The translations under genes and the position numbers were made by a program. The notes below the pieces were generated by a model. That model ran no database searches. It was not told the origin of the DNA and saw nothing but the letters and a program-made list of their open reading frames with translations. Below, in pieces: positions 7,004-15,034 of a stretch of DNA of 17,782 nucleotides. The DNA is from Candidatus Aminicenantota bacterium (lineage in GTDB: Bacteria > Acidobacteriota > Aminicenantia > JAMOAD01), in NCBI GenBank assembly GCA_027061995.1, contig JAMOUT010000001.1, forward strand, positions 1 to 17,782, read 5' to 3'. Each line of letters starts with the position of its first letter. Position 1 is the stretch's first letter.

Positions 7004-9331
7004 TTATTCGTTTTCCCCCATAAGTTCATGAAAATGTTTTAATTTTTCGGAAACTTTTTTAAATATGATTCCTATATCTTTTCCCATTAACAGAGAAGCG
7101 GCTTCTTCAATGGTTTTAACCGCTATTATTTTAAATTTACCTTTTCGGACAGCGTCTATAACCTCATCTTTCAGATTAAGATCGGAAACATTTTGCTCCG
7201 GAATTATTACCCCCTGCTCTCCCGTTAACCCTTTTATTTTGCATACCTCATAGAATCCCTCTATTTTATAATTCACTCCCCCTATAGGTTGAATTTCCCC
7301 TTTTTGACTCATTGAACCTGTAATGGCATAGCCTTGATTAATGGGGATTTCAGCAAGAGAGGATAATATTGAGATTAATTCGGCTCCCGAAGCCGAATCT
7401 CCGTCTATCTCATCATATGTTTGTTCAAATACGATTTTCGCCGAAAGGGAAAGCGGGAATTCTTTTGAAAAATGCTCCAACATATATCCTGAAAGTATTA
7501 AAACCCCTTTCGTATGTATTGCTCCCGATAATTCCGATTCCCTTTCGATATTTATTATTCCGTCTTTTCCGAGTCCTATGCTTGAACTTATTTTCACAGG
7601 TTTACCGAATATTGTATCTCCGGGCATAATAACGGTCAACCCTTTTATAATACCGACTTTCTTTCCCGAAACATCAATCAGAATTTTATTATCTTTTATC
7701 ATTTCAAATGATTTTGACTTTAATAAGGAAACCCGATATTCTCTGTTGAAAATCGCTTCCTTAATATCCTTACTCTTAATAATATCCTGTTTTTTCCGTT
7801 TTGCTATATAATTAGCTTCCTTAATAATGGATGAAATCAATCCGAAATTTGTTGTTAATTTTGTTTTATCTTCAACCATTCTACTTGCATATTCGATTAT
7901 TTTTATTATCCCCCCTTTATCAACATGCATTAATTTATCCTTATTCACTATAAGGGAGATAAATTTAATAAAATCCATAATATTCTCTTTTGTAACAGGC
8001 ATTTCAAAATCGAATTCAGCTTTAACTTTGAATATTTCAAGAAACTCCTTATCATAGTATAAAAGGGAGTAATAAGTGTCCGTATCCCCTATTAAAACAA
8101 TCTTTGTTTTAATGGGGATTGGTTGGGGTTTTATCCCTTTCACATAATTTGTTCCGAGAGTTGACTCAAGATCTTCTATCTGCAATAAACCGCTCTGGAG
8201 AGTTCTTTTTAAGGCTTTGTAAGCATAAGGGTTTGCCAATAACTCTTCGGCATTTATAATAAGATAACCCCCGTTTGCTTTAAGAAGTGAGCCTGCGGTA
8301 ATTAAAGAAAAATCGGTTAAAAGGTTGCCCATAAAAGATTCTCTTTCGATTTTTCCCATAAGATTAGTATAAGTGGGGTTTTCTTCAATGATAACAGGTG
8401 CTCCCTGCAAATCGGAATTATCAACAACCACATTTAAAAAAAATCTGTTTATAAAATTCTCTTTTACATTCGGGTGTTCCTTTGCGAATTTTTCATCGAA
8501 AATATTATAATTATCCACTATATTTTTTTTCATGCCCGATAGCAGTTTTTTAAGATTGTAACTGTTGCCGAAATTATGCTCTATCTCTTCAAATATCTCT
8601 CCGACAAAATTTTCAAGATATTTTTCAACATAAACTCTCTCTTCCTCCTCTGTTCTAAAATCTATTTGTCGTGTATCTCTAAAAGCTTTATCTATCTTTT
8701 TATTAACTTTCTCTCTCTTTCTGTATATCTTTTCTTTCTCCTTCTCATTTAATTTATGATACTCTTCCTCCGATAATTTTTTCCCTTTCTTCATTGGGAT
8801 TGTAATAAACCCTTTGTCTGTTTTTTCAAGGACAAATCCGTCTTTTTCTATCTCTTTCGATAAACTGTCAAAAATCTTTTTCTTTTCTCTCTCCCCTTTA
8901 CCCCTTATTTCATTTATCTTTTCAAGAAATATATCGGAATTAAAAATATTGTCCATGTTTTTCTCTATCATCCTGATATTTTTCTTCATCATCTTATTGA
9001 ATTTTTTACCTAACCCGGGTAAGAGTTTGATAAATACCGGAGTATAACTATCATCAAAATTATATGCAAAACAGATATCTTCCGCGGGTGTTTCAGACAA
9101 ACCTCTTTTTTCCATATAACTTTTAACGGCGGATGTTCTCCCTGTTCCCGATTTCCCCACTACAAATATATTAAAACCTTTATCTTTTATTGAAAGCCCG
9201 AACTCAATCGCTTTAAGAGCTTCTTCCTGCCCTATTATACCGTTTTTCACCTTTACTTCTCTCGTATCTTTAATCTCTATGAAATCCTCCGGCAACCTTA
9301 TCTTTAACTCATTTACATCAATCTCTCTCAT
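7004..9331 (-). CDS. Lon-family ATP-dependent protease (AAA_32/Lon_C type)
   Basis: This 775-residue protein combines an N-terminal AAA_32-type ATPase region with a C-terminal Lon protease domain. Ser646 (in GDSASGA) and Lys689 (in GGVNYKIEG) form the catalytic Ser-Lys dyad; their 43-residue spacing equals that of E. coli Lon. The nucleotide-binding loop is GKSGTGRTS at 59-67, with Arg65 where classic Walker A has Lys. The Walker B region GGYLIINAEELL (354-365) has Asn in place of the usual Asp. A long Lys/Glu-rich, probably coiled-coil insert runs from about 105 to 290. These features resemble the LonH/YcbZ-like cytoplasmic proteases, not housekeeping LonA. GGAGG lies 6 bases before the ATG, inside the end of thiD. 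It is the last gene of a four-gene operon. Confidence 0.9.
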   Translation of the reverse strand: MREIDVNELKIRLPEDFIEIKDTREVKVKNGIIGQEEALKAIEFGLSIKDKGFNIFVVGKSGTGRTSAVKSYMEKRGLSETPAEDICFAYNFDDSYTPVFIKLLPGLGKKFNKMMKKNIRMIEKNMDNIFNSDIFLEKINEIRGKGEREKKKIFDSLSKEIEKDGFVLEKTDKGFITIPMKKGKKLSEEEYHKLNEKEKEKIYRKREKVNKKIDKAFRDTRQIDFRTEEEERVYVEKYLENFVGEIFEEIEHNFGNSYNLKKLLSGMKKNIVDNYNIFDEKFAKEHPNVKENFINRFFLNVVVDNSDLQGAPVIIEENPTYTNLMGKIERESFMGNLLTDFSLITAGSLLKANGGYLIINAEELLANPYAYKALKRTLQSGLLQIEDLESTLGTNYVKGIKPQPIPIKTKIVLIGDTDTYYSLLYYDKEFLEIFKVKAEFDFEMPVTKENIMDFIKFISLIVNKDKLMHVDKGGIIKIIEYASRMVEDKTKLTTNFGLISSIIKEANYIAKRKKQDIIKSKDIKEAIFNREYRVSLLKSKSFEMIKDNKILIDVSGKKVGIIKGLTVIMPGDTIFGKPVKISSSIGLGKDGIINIERESELSGAIHTKGVLILSGYMLEHFSKEFPLSLSAKIVFEQTYDEIDGDSASGAELISILSSLAEIPINQGYAITGSMSQKGEIQPIGGVNYKIEGFYEVCKIKGLTGEQGVIIPEQNVSDLNLKDEVIDAVRKGKFKIIAVKTIEEAASLLMGKDIGIIFKKVSEKLKHFHELMGENE

Positions 9332-9332
9332 A

Positions 9333-10100
9333 CTAAACCTCCATATAGTATTTTTTCCCGTTTCCCAATTTAATACTTTGTTTTATCTTGTCAAACAATA
9401 TCCTCTTTGATTCAACTATTATATAAAAGAGTGGTTTATCTTTTTCTTTAATCATTTTTGACAAAATCATAGAGGATAAAAAACATCCTGTTCCATGAAC
9501 ATCTTTATCAACAAGTTTCCCTTCTATTTTTTTAACAGTATTACCCTCAATAAAAAAATCATTCCCTTTTATATGCCCCCCTTTTAAAAGAAGTCTCACT
9601 TTGTATATTGAGGAAAAAGAAACAGCAACTTGAACAGCATCTTTTTCATTTTTAATTTTCTCTCCGGAAAGCAATTCCATCTCTTTCAGATTCGGGGTTA
9701 TAAGAGATACCTCGGAGATTAATTTTTCCCGAAAAAACTCTAATAACTCGTCATCGTATAATTCAAACCCTGTTCCCGAAACAAAGACAGGGTCAAGAAC
9801 TACGGGATAATTTTTATCTTTTATGAAAACATAAATTGCTTCGGCTATATTCAGTTTTCCGATAACACCTATTTTTATCCCTCCGATTGTAAAATCTTTT
9901 TCAATTCTTTCAAGACTTTCCATAATCTGTTTTATATCCATGGGAAAATAGTTTGTAACCCCTATTGAATTTTGCGGTAAAACAGCTGTTATGACCCCCA
10001 TGGGATAAATACCCTCCCGTTTAAACACCGCAGTATCAAGAAGAATCCCCGCACCTCCCGAAGGGTCGAACCCCGCTATGCTAACTCCTGTTTTTTTCAT
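9333..10100 (-). CDS. thiD: Hydroxymethylpyrimidine/phosphomethylpyrimidine kinase
   Basis: This 255-residue ribokinase-fold kinase phosphorylates hydroxymethylpyrimidine (phosphate) for thiamine synthesis. Motifs seen are GFDPSGGAGI near the N-terminus, LPQNSIGV (substrate loop), VVLDPVFVSGTG, LITPNLKEMELL, LLKGGH and the anion-hole motif HGTGC near the C-terminus. The ATG at 10100 gives the usual MKK-type start; a TTG two codons upstream (10106) is possible. The start lies inside the end of gltX, with no clear SD, so translation is probably coupled to gltX. No other thi gene or thiamine riboswitch is nearby, so it may act in salvage. Pyridoxal kinase activity is a minor alternative. Confidence 0.88.
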   Translation of the reverse strand: MKKTGVSIAGFDPSGGAGILLDTAVFKREGIYPMGVITAVLPQNSIGVTNYFPMDIKQIMESLERIEKDFTIGGIKIGVIGKLNIAEAIYVFIKDKNYPVVLDPVFVSGTGFELYDDELLEFFREKLISEVSLITPNLKEMELLSGEKIKNEKDAVQVAVSFSSIYKVRLLLKGGHIKGNDFFIEGNTVKKIEGKLVDKDVHGTGCFLSSMILSKMIKEKDKPLFYIIVESKRILFDKIKQSIKLGNGKKYYMEV

Positions 10101-11538
10101 TCTCAATATATTTTAAAGCGTTTTCAATCCTTTTAACAGATTCCTGTTTACCGAAGAATACGAGGATATCAAAAATTCCGGGGGATACCCGATGTCCCGT
10201 TAGAGATAATCTTAAAGGATGAATAATCTCTCCCGCTTTTATACCGATTTTTTCAGCCAAAAATCTCAGCTTATTTTCAAGCTTCTCAGTATTAAAATCT
10301 TTCTCATCTATCTGTTTTATCTCGGATAGAAATTGCATAAGATATTCTTTTGAGTTTTTATTAAAATATTTTTCCTCCCCCTCTGTATCATAAATCTTAA
10401 TATCACTAAGATAATTCTCCAAAACTTCGATAAATTCGATAAGATTCCTCATCCTTGATTTAAGAAGATTTATTGCGGAGAGAACTTTTTTCCTATCGTT
10501 TTTTAATATATACTTCCCCCTGTCTTCATCTTTTATAAGTTCCTCCATGGTGGCAAGAATATCCTCACTCTCCATTGAGGATATGATTTTAGAGTTTATA
10601 AAATCAAGTTTCTTAATATCAAAAACAGGATTATTTTTTGAGGTTCTCTTAATATTAAACCTGCGAACAAGCTCCTCTTTTTCAAAAAAAGGTTTATCTT
10701 CCCCCGGATTCCATGATAGTTTCGCAAGAAAATTTATAAGTGCAAGAGGCAAATAACCTTTTCTTTTATATTCAAGAACAGCTGTTCCACCGTGTCTTTT
10801 ACTCAGTTTTTGTTTGTCGGGTCCCATAATAAGCGGCAAATGAGCGAACGAGGGAATCGGGAAATTCAATGCTTTATAGAGCAGGATTTGTTTAGGTGTA
10901 TTTGAAAGGTGATCATCCCCCCTTATTATGGTTGTTATCCCCATAAGAAAATCATCTATAACCACCGACAGATGATAAGTGGGGGTTTTATCACTCTTTA
11001 AAAGAACAAAATCCTCTATGGAATCATTGTCAACTTCAATTTTTTTATGAATCATATCATCAAAAAAAGTTTTTCCCGCAGGCACCTTAAATCTTACAAC
11101 AAACGGGATTTTATTTTTGAGTTTCTCCTGAATCTCTTTTTCGGTAAGAGATAAACATTTCCTGTCATATTTCCAAGATTTTTCCCCCTTTGCCAAAGCT
11201 GTTTCCCTTCTTTGCTCCAACTCCTCATTTGAGCAAAAACATCTGTAAGCTTTCCCCTCTTCCATGAGTTTATCAGCATATTCCCTATATATATTTAATC
11301 TGTCCGATTGATAATAAGGACCCTCATCCCAATCAAGGCCAAGCCATCTCATGGACTCTAAAATCTCTTTACTCATCTCTTTTGAGGATCTTTGAAAATC
11401 GGTATCCTCTATTCTTAAAAGAAATTTACCTTTTTTATTTTTTACATAAAGCCAATTAAACAGAGCTGTTCTCGCTCCCCCCACATGAAGATAACCTGTC
11501 GGGCTCGGTGCAAAACGGACTTTTAACTCTTTTGTCAT
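10081..11538 (-). CDS. gltX: Glutamyl-tRNA synthetase
   Basis: This 485-residue class I synthetase charges tRNA with glutamate. The HIGH-type motif appears as PSPTGYLHVGGA (11-22), followed by ALFNWLYVK. The KMSKS-type motif is KLSKRHGG (244-251). Cys100, Cys102, Tyr124 and Cys128 match the zinc-site pattern of bacterial enzymes. The C-terminal anticodon-binding region (about 320-485) is helical, as expected. The ATG overlaps the stop of the upstream PilZ gene (ATGA), and the 3' end overlaps thiD by about 20 bases. Whether it also charges tRNA-Gln cannot be told from sequence alone. Confidence 0.96.
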   Translation of the reverse strand: MTKELKVRFAPSPTGYLHVGGARTALFNWLYVKNKKGKFLLRIEDTDFQRSSKEMSKEILESMRWLGLDWDEGPYYQSDRLNIYREYADKLMEEGKAYRCFCSNEELEQRRETALAKGEKSWKYDRKCLSLTEKEIQEKLKNKIPFVVRFKVPAGKTFFDDMIHKKIEVDNDSIEDFVLLKSDKTPTYHLSVVIDDFLMGITTIIRGDDHLSNTPKQILLYKALNFPIPSFAHLPLIMGPDKQKLSKRHGGTAVLEYKRKGYLPLALINFLAKLSWNPGEDKPFFEKEELVRRFNIKRTSKNNPVFDIKKLDFINSKIISSMESEDILATMEELIKDEDRGKYILKNDRKKVLSAINLLKSRMRNLIEFIEVLENYLSDIKIYDTEGEEKYFNKNSKEYLMQFLSEIKQIDEKDFNTEKLENKLRFLAEKIGIKAGEIIHPLRLSLTGHRVSPGIFDILVFFGKQESVKRIENALKYIENEKNRS

Positions 11539-12293
11539 GATAGTATCTCTCTCTGTCTTTTCATTACGAATTTTGATATTTTATTCAAAGCTCTTTTAAA
11601 TTCAACACTTCTGTCATGGATAAACTCAACCCCGTAAAGGGGGATGTCAGTTCCATAATAACTTCTTTTATTTCTGATAATTCCCGAAATCTTTAATTCG
11701 TCAAAATCCTCTTTATCAAGTCTGAATCTCATATCTATCTTATCATTGATATCAAACTCATCTTTACTATCACTTTTAAGGGCGACTCCGTTTCCCGATA
11801 TATCAAAAAGGGTTGCTTCAAAAACCTTGGGATTCCCGTCAGGGTCATCTTCATTTAGAACAACATACTCCGAACCTTTCGGATAAAGTATGAATTTTAC
11901 GATTATGGGTTTATCCATAGGAGCTGGAACTCTGAAATAATTTCTCCTTTCACCGTCTTTAAGTTCATTGGGTTTTTTAATTTTAAATGCCGCTGTTTTA
12001 ATATTTTCATTTAAACTGTATTTGAATTTACCTATCACTTTCGAGTGAAAATAGAACCTGAATCCCGAGTATTGAAAATAAACTTTGATTTTATCCCCTT
12101 TTGTAAGAGGTTCAAAAGTATCCCCTTCCCCTGTAGCTATATCTATTATTATGGTGTTATCCGCTTTATCAATATCAAAAAATCTGCTCCTGTAAACAAA
12201 TCTCTTTTTTCTGGCTTCATCAACAATAATAGTTATGTTTTCATTCTCTTCAATAGCTTTTGCAAGAAATTTAATATCTATTTCAGGTGGCAT
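11535..12293 (-). CDS. YcgR-like PilZ-domain c-di-GMP receptor
   Basis: This 252-residue protein has a YcgR-like N-terminal beta domain (about 1-105) followed by a PilZ domain (about 112-245). Both c-di-GMP signatures are intact: the RRxxxR motif at Arg116-Arg117-NYF-Arg121, and DxSxxG as DISGNG (164-169). It should therefore bind c-di-GMP. In the YcgR group such proteins slow or steer flagella, but no motility gene is present here to confirm that role. There is no signal peptide or membrane helix. The only plausible start is ATG 12293; no alternative in-frame start occurs before residue 126. No SD with normal spacing precedes it, and the promoter predicts transcription starting at the ATG. 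It is the first gene of the operon with gltX. Confidence 0.88.
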   Translation of the reverse strand: MPPEIDIKFLAKAIEENENITIIVDEARKKRFVYRSRFFDIDKADNTIIIDIATGEGDTFEPLTKGDKIKVYFQYSGFRFYFHSKVIGKFKYSLNENIKTAAFKIKKPNELKDGERRNYFRVPAPMDKPIIVKFILYPKGSEYVVLNEDDPDGNPKVFEATLFDISGNGVALKSDSKDEFDINDKIDMRFRLDKEDFDELKISGIIRNKRSYYGTDIPLYGVEFIHDRSVEFKRALNKISKFVMKRQREILS

Positions 12294-12298
12294 CCCTA

Positions 12299-12327
12299 AT
12301 GATAAAATAATAAACCCTTTTTGTCAA
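12299..12327 (-). promoter_or_regulatory. Promoter of the pilZ-gltX-thiD-lon operon, predicted to give a leaderless transcript
   Basis: On the minus strand TTGACA (12327-12322) and TATCAT (12304-12299) are 17 bases apart. The start point expected 6-8 bases after the -10 box falls on 12293-12291, which is the ATG itself. TATCAT is also the -10 box of the radical SAM promoter. Confidence 0.7.
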
Positions 12328-12375
12328 TTATCGGTTCGCTTCCTCGGACAAGGACTTATTACCGTTGATGAATAT

Positions 12376-13041
12376 TCAGATACTATTATTGCTTTTAAAA
12401 TCTTTGATATATTGATTTATTGAAGTTATTGTTTCCCGAGAATCTATATCTTTTAGAAATTTCGAGGCAATAGTTTCCTTATCATTTTTTTTAAGATTCT
12501 CGGAATTTAAAATATCATTATAAGTATTTAGAAAAGAGAAAAGAGTTGAGTTTGCCTTAAGCCTATCCCCTCCGGCTGTTTTTTCGATGAGGTTTTTCAT
12601 TGTATCAAGGAAATCCCCCATATCTTTTGTTCCGAATTTATCAACCGCATTATTAAAAGTATCAATAAAATTATTAACTTGCCCGTCAAGACTATTCTTA
12701 TTGAGTTCATTAAGAGTTGAAAACACTTTGTTAAAATTTTTCTTATCAGTGTAACTCATATTTTCCATATTATTAAAGAAATTGACTGAACGCATATTTC
12801 CCATATCACTACCCATGGAAAGCATGGCTGTTTTAAAACCATTAATGGCATCCTTATCCCCCGATGATTGAACAAGAGAGTAAAGATTATTGATTTGTTG
12901 TCCCATGGAGGAGATTGTTGCAAGAGAAGTTTCCCCTGAAACAATATTTAAAAGATTATTTGAATTTGTTGAACTTGCCGACCTTGAATTGAAAAAATTG
13001 GTTATATCCTGATTAAACCCTATAGGTGAGATGCTACTCAT
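12376..13041 (-). CDS. Unknown protein with four degenerate helical repeats
   Basis: I do not recognise this 221-residue protein. The ATG at 13041 is chosen because a strong GGAGGTG site precedes it. There is no signal peptide or membrane helix. Residues 1-35 are Ser/Asn-rich and look disordered; the rest looks helical, without cysteine. Four related segments begin near residues 50, 86, 126 and 170. Each carries a hydrophobic-Asn/Asp-x-Phe/Leu/Tyr start, a Lys/Asp pair about 13-17 residues on, and then an Ile/Phe-rich helix. The gene stands alone between msrAB and the pilZ operon, with its own likely promoter. A disordered N-terminus with a helical body occurs in flagellar or type III secreted proteins, and the neighbour is a YcgR-like protein, but this is only a guess. 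Confidence 0.75.
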   Translation of the reverse strand: MSSISPIGFNQDITNFFNSRSASSTNSNNLLNIVSGETSLATISSMGQQINNLYSLVQSSGDKDAINGFKTAMLSMGSDMGNMRSVNFFNNMENMSYTDKKNFNKVFSTLNELNKNSLDGQVNNFIDTFNNAVDKFGTKDMGDFLDTMKNLIEKTAGGDRLKANSTLFSFLNTYNDILNSENLKKNDKETIASKFLKDIDSRETITSINQYIKDFKSNNSI

Positions 13042-13070
13042 GGCACACCTCCTTTTTTTTAATCGTAATA

Positions 13071-13099
13071 ATTCTAACAAACTTTAGTGTAAAGAGCAA
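13071..13099 (-). promoter_or_regulatory. Likely promoter of the repeat-protein gene
   Basis: TAGAAT (13076-13071) is preceded by an extended TG, giving TGTTAGAAT, the same form as in the mmd and exbD promoters. A weak -35, TTGCTC (13099-13094), lies 17 bases upstream. A second option in the same region is TTTACA followed 17 bases later by TATTAC. Confidence 0.45.
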
Positions 13100-13136
13100 A
13101 TTATGTTTTATGATTTCATTTTTAATAGATAATATA

Positions 13137-14153
13137 TCAATTATCTTTGTCTTCAAACAGATGAAGATACTTCCCATAGCCCTCTTCTTCCATTTTTTTT
13201 ACGGGAATAAATCTTAATGCCGCGGAATTTATGCAGTATCTTAATCCCACAGGCTTGGGACCATCTTTGAAAAGATGCCCGAGGTGAGAATCTCCGTATC
13301 CGCTTCTTACCTCCGTTCTTATCATATTCCCGCTTTTATCAACTTTAGTTATAATGTTTTTATGCTCAAGAGGTTTTGTAAAACTCGGCCAACCGCTTCC
13401 CGAATCATATTTATCAATAGAGCTGAAAAGAGGTTCTCCAGATACAATATCAACATAAATCCCCTCCTCCGTATTATTATAATATCTGTTTTCAAAAGGG
13501 GGTTCTGTTCCATTTTCCTGAGTAATATTATATTGTAATTCCGTTAAATTCTCTTTTAATTCTTCTATCATAGGTTTTTTAAAATTTTTCCATGGTTCAC
13601 TAAAATTCTTTTTATCCTTTTTATTCCACAACATTATTATAAAAGGGGTTCTCCCCGAAGCAATACTGTATCTTTTATATTCTTCAGGATGTTTCTTGCA
13701 ATAATTCTGATGATAAGTTTCAGCTTTATAAATTTTTCCCGCTTTTTTAATCTCTGTTACAATAGGTTCGTCAAATACACCCGAGTTTTCAATCTCCTCT
13801 TTAGATTTTTCGGCAATCTTTTTTTGTTCTTCATCATGATAAAATATGGCTGTTCTGTATTGAGAACCTCTGTCCGCAAATTGTCCTCCGGCATCGGTGG
13901 GATCTATATTATGCCAAAAAATATCAAGAAGCTTTTTATATGAAATAATATCACTGTCATAAATTATTCGAACAGCTTCATAGTGTCCCGTTGTTCCGGC
14001 GCATACCTCTTCATAAGTGGGGTTTTCCTTTATTCCTCCCGTATAACAGGAAAAAGATTCAATAACTCCGGAAATATCTTTAAATGCGGCTTCAAGGCAC
14101 CAAAAACATCCTCCGGCAAATGTGGCTTTCCTAAGTTTCGGATTATTGTTCAT
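13137..14153 (-). CDS. msrAB: Fused peptide methionine sulfoxide reductase MsrA/MsrB
   Basis: This 338-residue fusion repairs both epimers of methionine sulfoxide. The MsrA part (about 5-180) has GGCFWC, with catalytic Cys16, and GTTGHYEAV. It also has the [17 protein letters not shown] segment and a further cysteine, Cys152, in [10 protein letters not shown]. The MsrB part (about 200-330) has [11 protein letters not shown], the [13 protein letters not shown] segment and [13 protein letters not shown], with catalytic Cys307. The zinc-binding CxxC pairs of some MsrBs are absent, and Cys307 is the only cysteine in the MsrB half. Ser253 sits where many MsrBs carry the resolving Cys. No signal peptide is present at the chosen ATG 14153, which has GGAGGTG upstream, so the protein is probably cytoplasmic. 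An in-frame start at 14198 would add a hydrophobic stretch but lacks support. Confidence 0.94.
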   Translation of the reverse strand: MNNNPKLRKATFAGGCFWCLEAAFKDISGVIESFSCYTGGIKENPTYEEVCAGTTGHYEAVRIIYDSDIISYKKLLDIFWHNIDPTDAGGQFADRGSQYRTAIFYHDEEQKKIAEKSKEEIENSGVFDEPIVTEIKKAGKIYKAETYHQNYCKKHPEEYKRYSIASGRTPFIIMLWNKKDKKNFSEPWKNFKKPMIEELKENLTELQYNITQENGTEPPFENRYYNNTEEGIYVDIVSGEPLFSSIDKYDSGSGWPSFTKPLEHKNIITKVDKSGNMIRTEVRSGYGDSHLGHLFKDGPKPVGLRYCINSAALRFIPVKKMEEEGYGKYLHLFEDKDN

Positions 14154-14228
14154 AACCACACCTCCAAATGAAAAATTTAAAAAGAGAGATATAATCAAGA
14201 ATAAGAATATGTTTTTTTTTCATTTAAC

Positions 14229-14237
14229 ATTATAGCA
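14229..14237 (-). promoter_or_regulatory. Extended -10 promoter for msrAB
   Basis: On the minus strand TGCTATAAT (14237-14229) is a perfect extended -10 element. No good -35 lies 17 bases upstream, as is usual for extended -10 promoters. It gives a leader of about 70 bases before the msrAB ATG, with no clear structure in it. Confidence 0.55.
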
Positions 14238-14299
14238 TAATTATTACTTACTCTTGTTTCTAAACGGAGATATTTTAACATTAAATACAATAGTTTTTT

Positions 14300-15013
14300 T
14301 TACTTAAAGTATTCTTTGTTTAACTCTTTGTTTGCTGTCTCATAATCTTCGGGGACCCCTATATCAATAAAATATGAATCAAATATTTTCCCGTAAAATT
14401 TATATTCAAACAGATACTGCTCAAGAAAATCTTTCTCAAAAGAGAATTTCTCGGGAAATTTTATTTTTTTAAATTTATTGATATTCATAAGGTAGATTCC
14501 TCCGTTTATATAAGAGAAATCATCTTTTGTTTTCTCCTTAAAAGAGATGATTCTTTTTTCCGAATCAAGAAGAACGCTCCCGTATCTGTCGGTTTTTCCC
14601 GATACTGTTTTTTTTAAAGCAATACTTAAATCAGCTTTCTTTTTAAGATGAAAATCAAACAATTGTTTTAAAGAGATATCAAAAAAAGTATCACCGTTTA
14701 AAATAAAAACATCATTACACCGAGTAAAATCAATTGAATTTCTAACCGCTCCCCCTGTTCCGAGCGGCATTGTCTCTTCCGCATAAATAATATTTAGTTT
14801 TTTATATCTGTTCCCGAAATAATCTTTTATAACCTCTTTTTTGTAAGATACCGAAAGAATTATATTTTCCAATCCGTTTTTTAAAAGATGATCCAAAACA
14901 ATTTGAAGAAAAGGCTTTCCTCCGACTTCAGCCATAGGTTTTGGAATATCTTTTATCTTACTCTTCAATCTTTTACCGAAACCGCCGGATAGAACAATTG
15001 CATCTTTAATCAT
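14300..15013 (-). CDS. hddC: Sugar-1-phosphate nucleotidyltransferase, HddC-like
   Basis: This 237-residue protein is a nucleotidyltransferase of the Rossmann-like NTP_transferase family. Motifs seen are LSGGFGKRL (8-16), IPKPMAEVGGKP (23-34), the sugar-nucleotide loop PLGTGGAV (83-90), NGDTF (106-110) with the metal-binding Asp, and INGGIYLMN. It lies 21 bases after an HddA-like heptose kinase. The likely role is therefore activating D-glycero-alpha-D-manno-heptose 1-phosphate to GDP-heptose for surface polysaccharide. Alone it could be a mannose- or glucose-1-phosphate nucleotidyltransferase; the pairing decides the call. It is the last gene of the glycan operon. Confidence 0.8.
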   Translation of the reverse strand: MIKDAIVLSGGFGKRLKSKIKDIPKPMAEVGGKPFLQIVLDHLLKNGLENIILSVSYKKEVIKDYFGNRYKKLNIIYAEETMPLGTGGAVRNSIDFTRCNDVFILNGDTFFDISLKQLFDFHLKKKADLSIALKKTVSGKTDRYGSVLLDSEKRIISFKEKTKDDFSYINGGIYLMNINKFKKIKFPEKFSFEKDFLEQYLFEYKFYGKIFDSYFIDIGVPEDYETANKELNKEYFK

Positions 15014-15034
15014 TAAACAATCTTCCCCATTTAA

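Noticed and set aside
7341-7811. Open frame of 156 codons on the + strand inside the protease gene
   Set aside because: It is a shadow of the conserved Lon protease domain on the other strand; no SD and no family resemblance.
10101-10160. Possible thiamine riboswitch controlling thiD
   Set aside because: thiD starts inside gltX coding sequence and no TPP-box pattern is visible, so there is no room for one.
14281-14305. TACTT/AAGTA near the end of the hddC-like gene with an adjacent homopolymer as terminator
   Set aside because: In the direction of transcription the run is A, not T, and the loop is too short.
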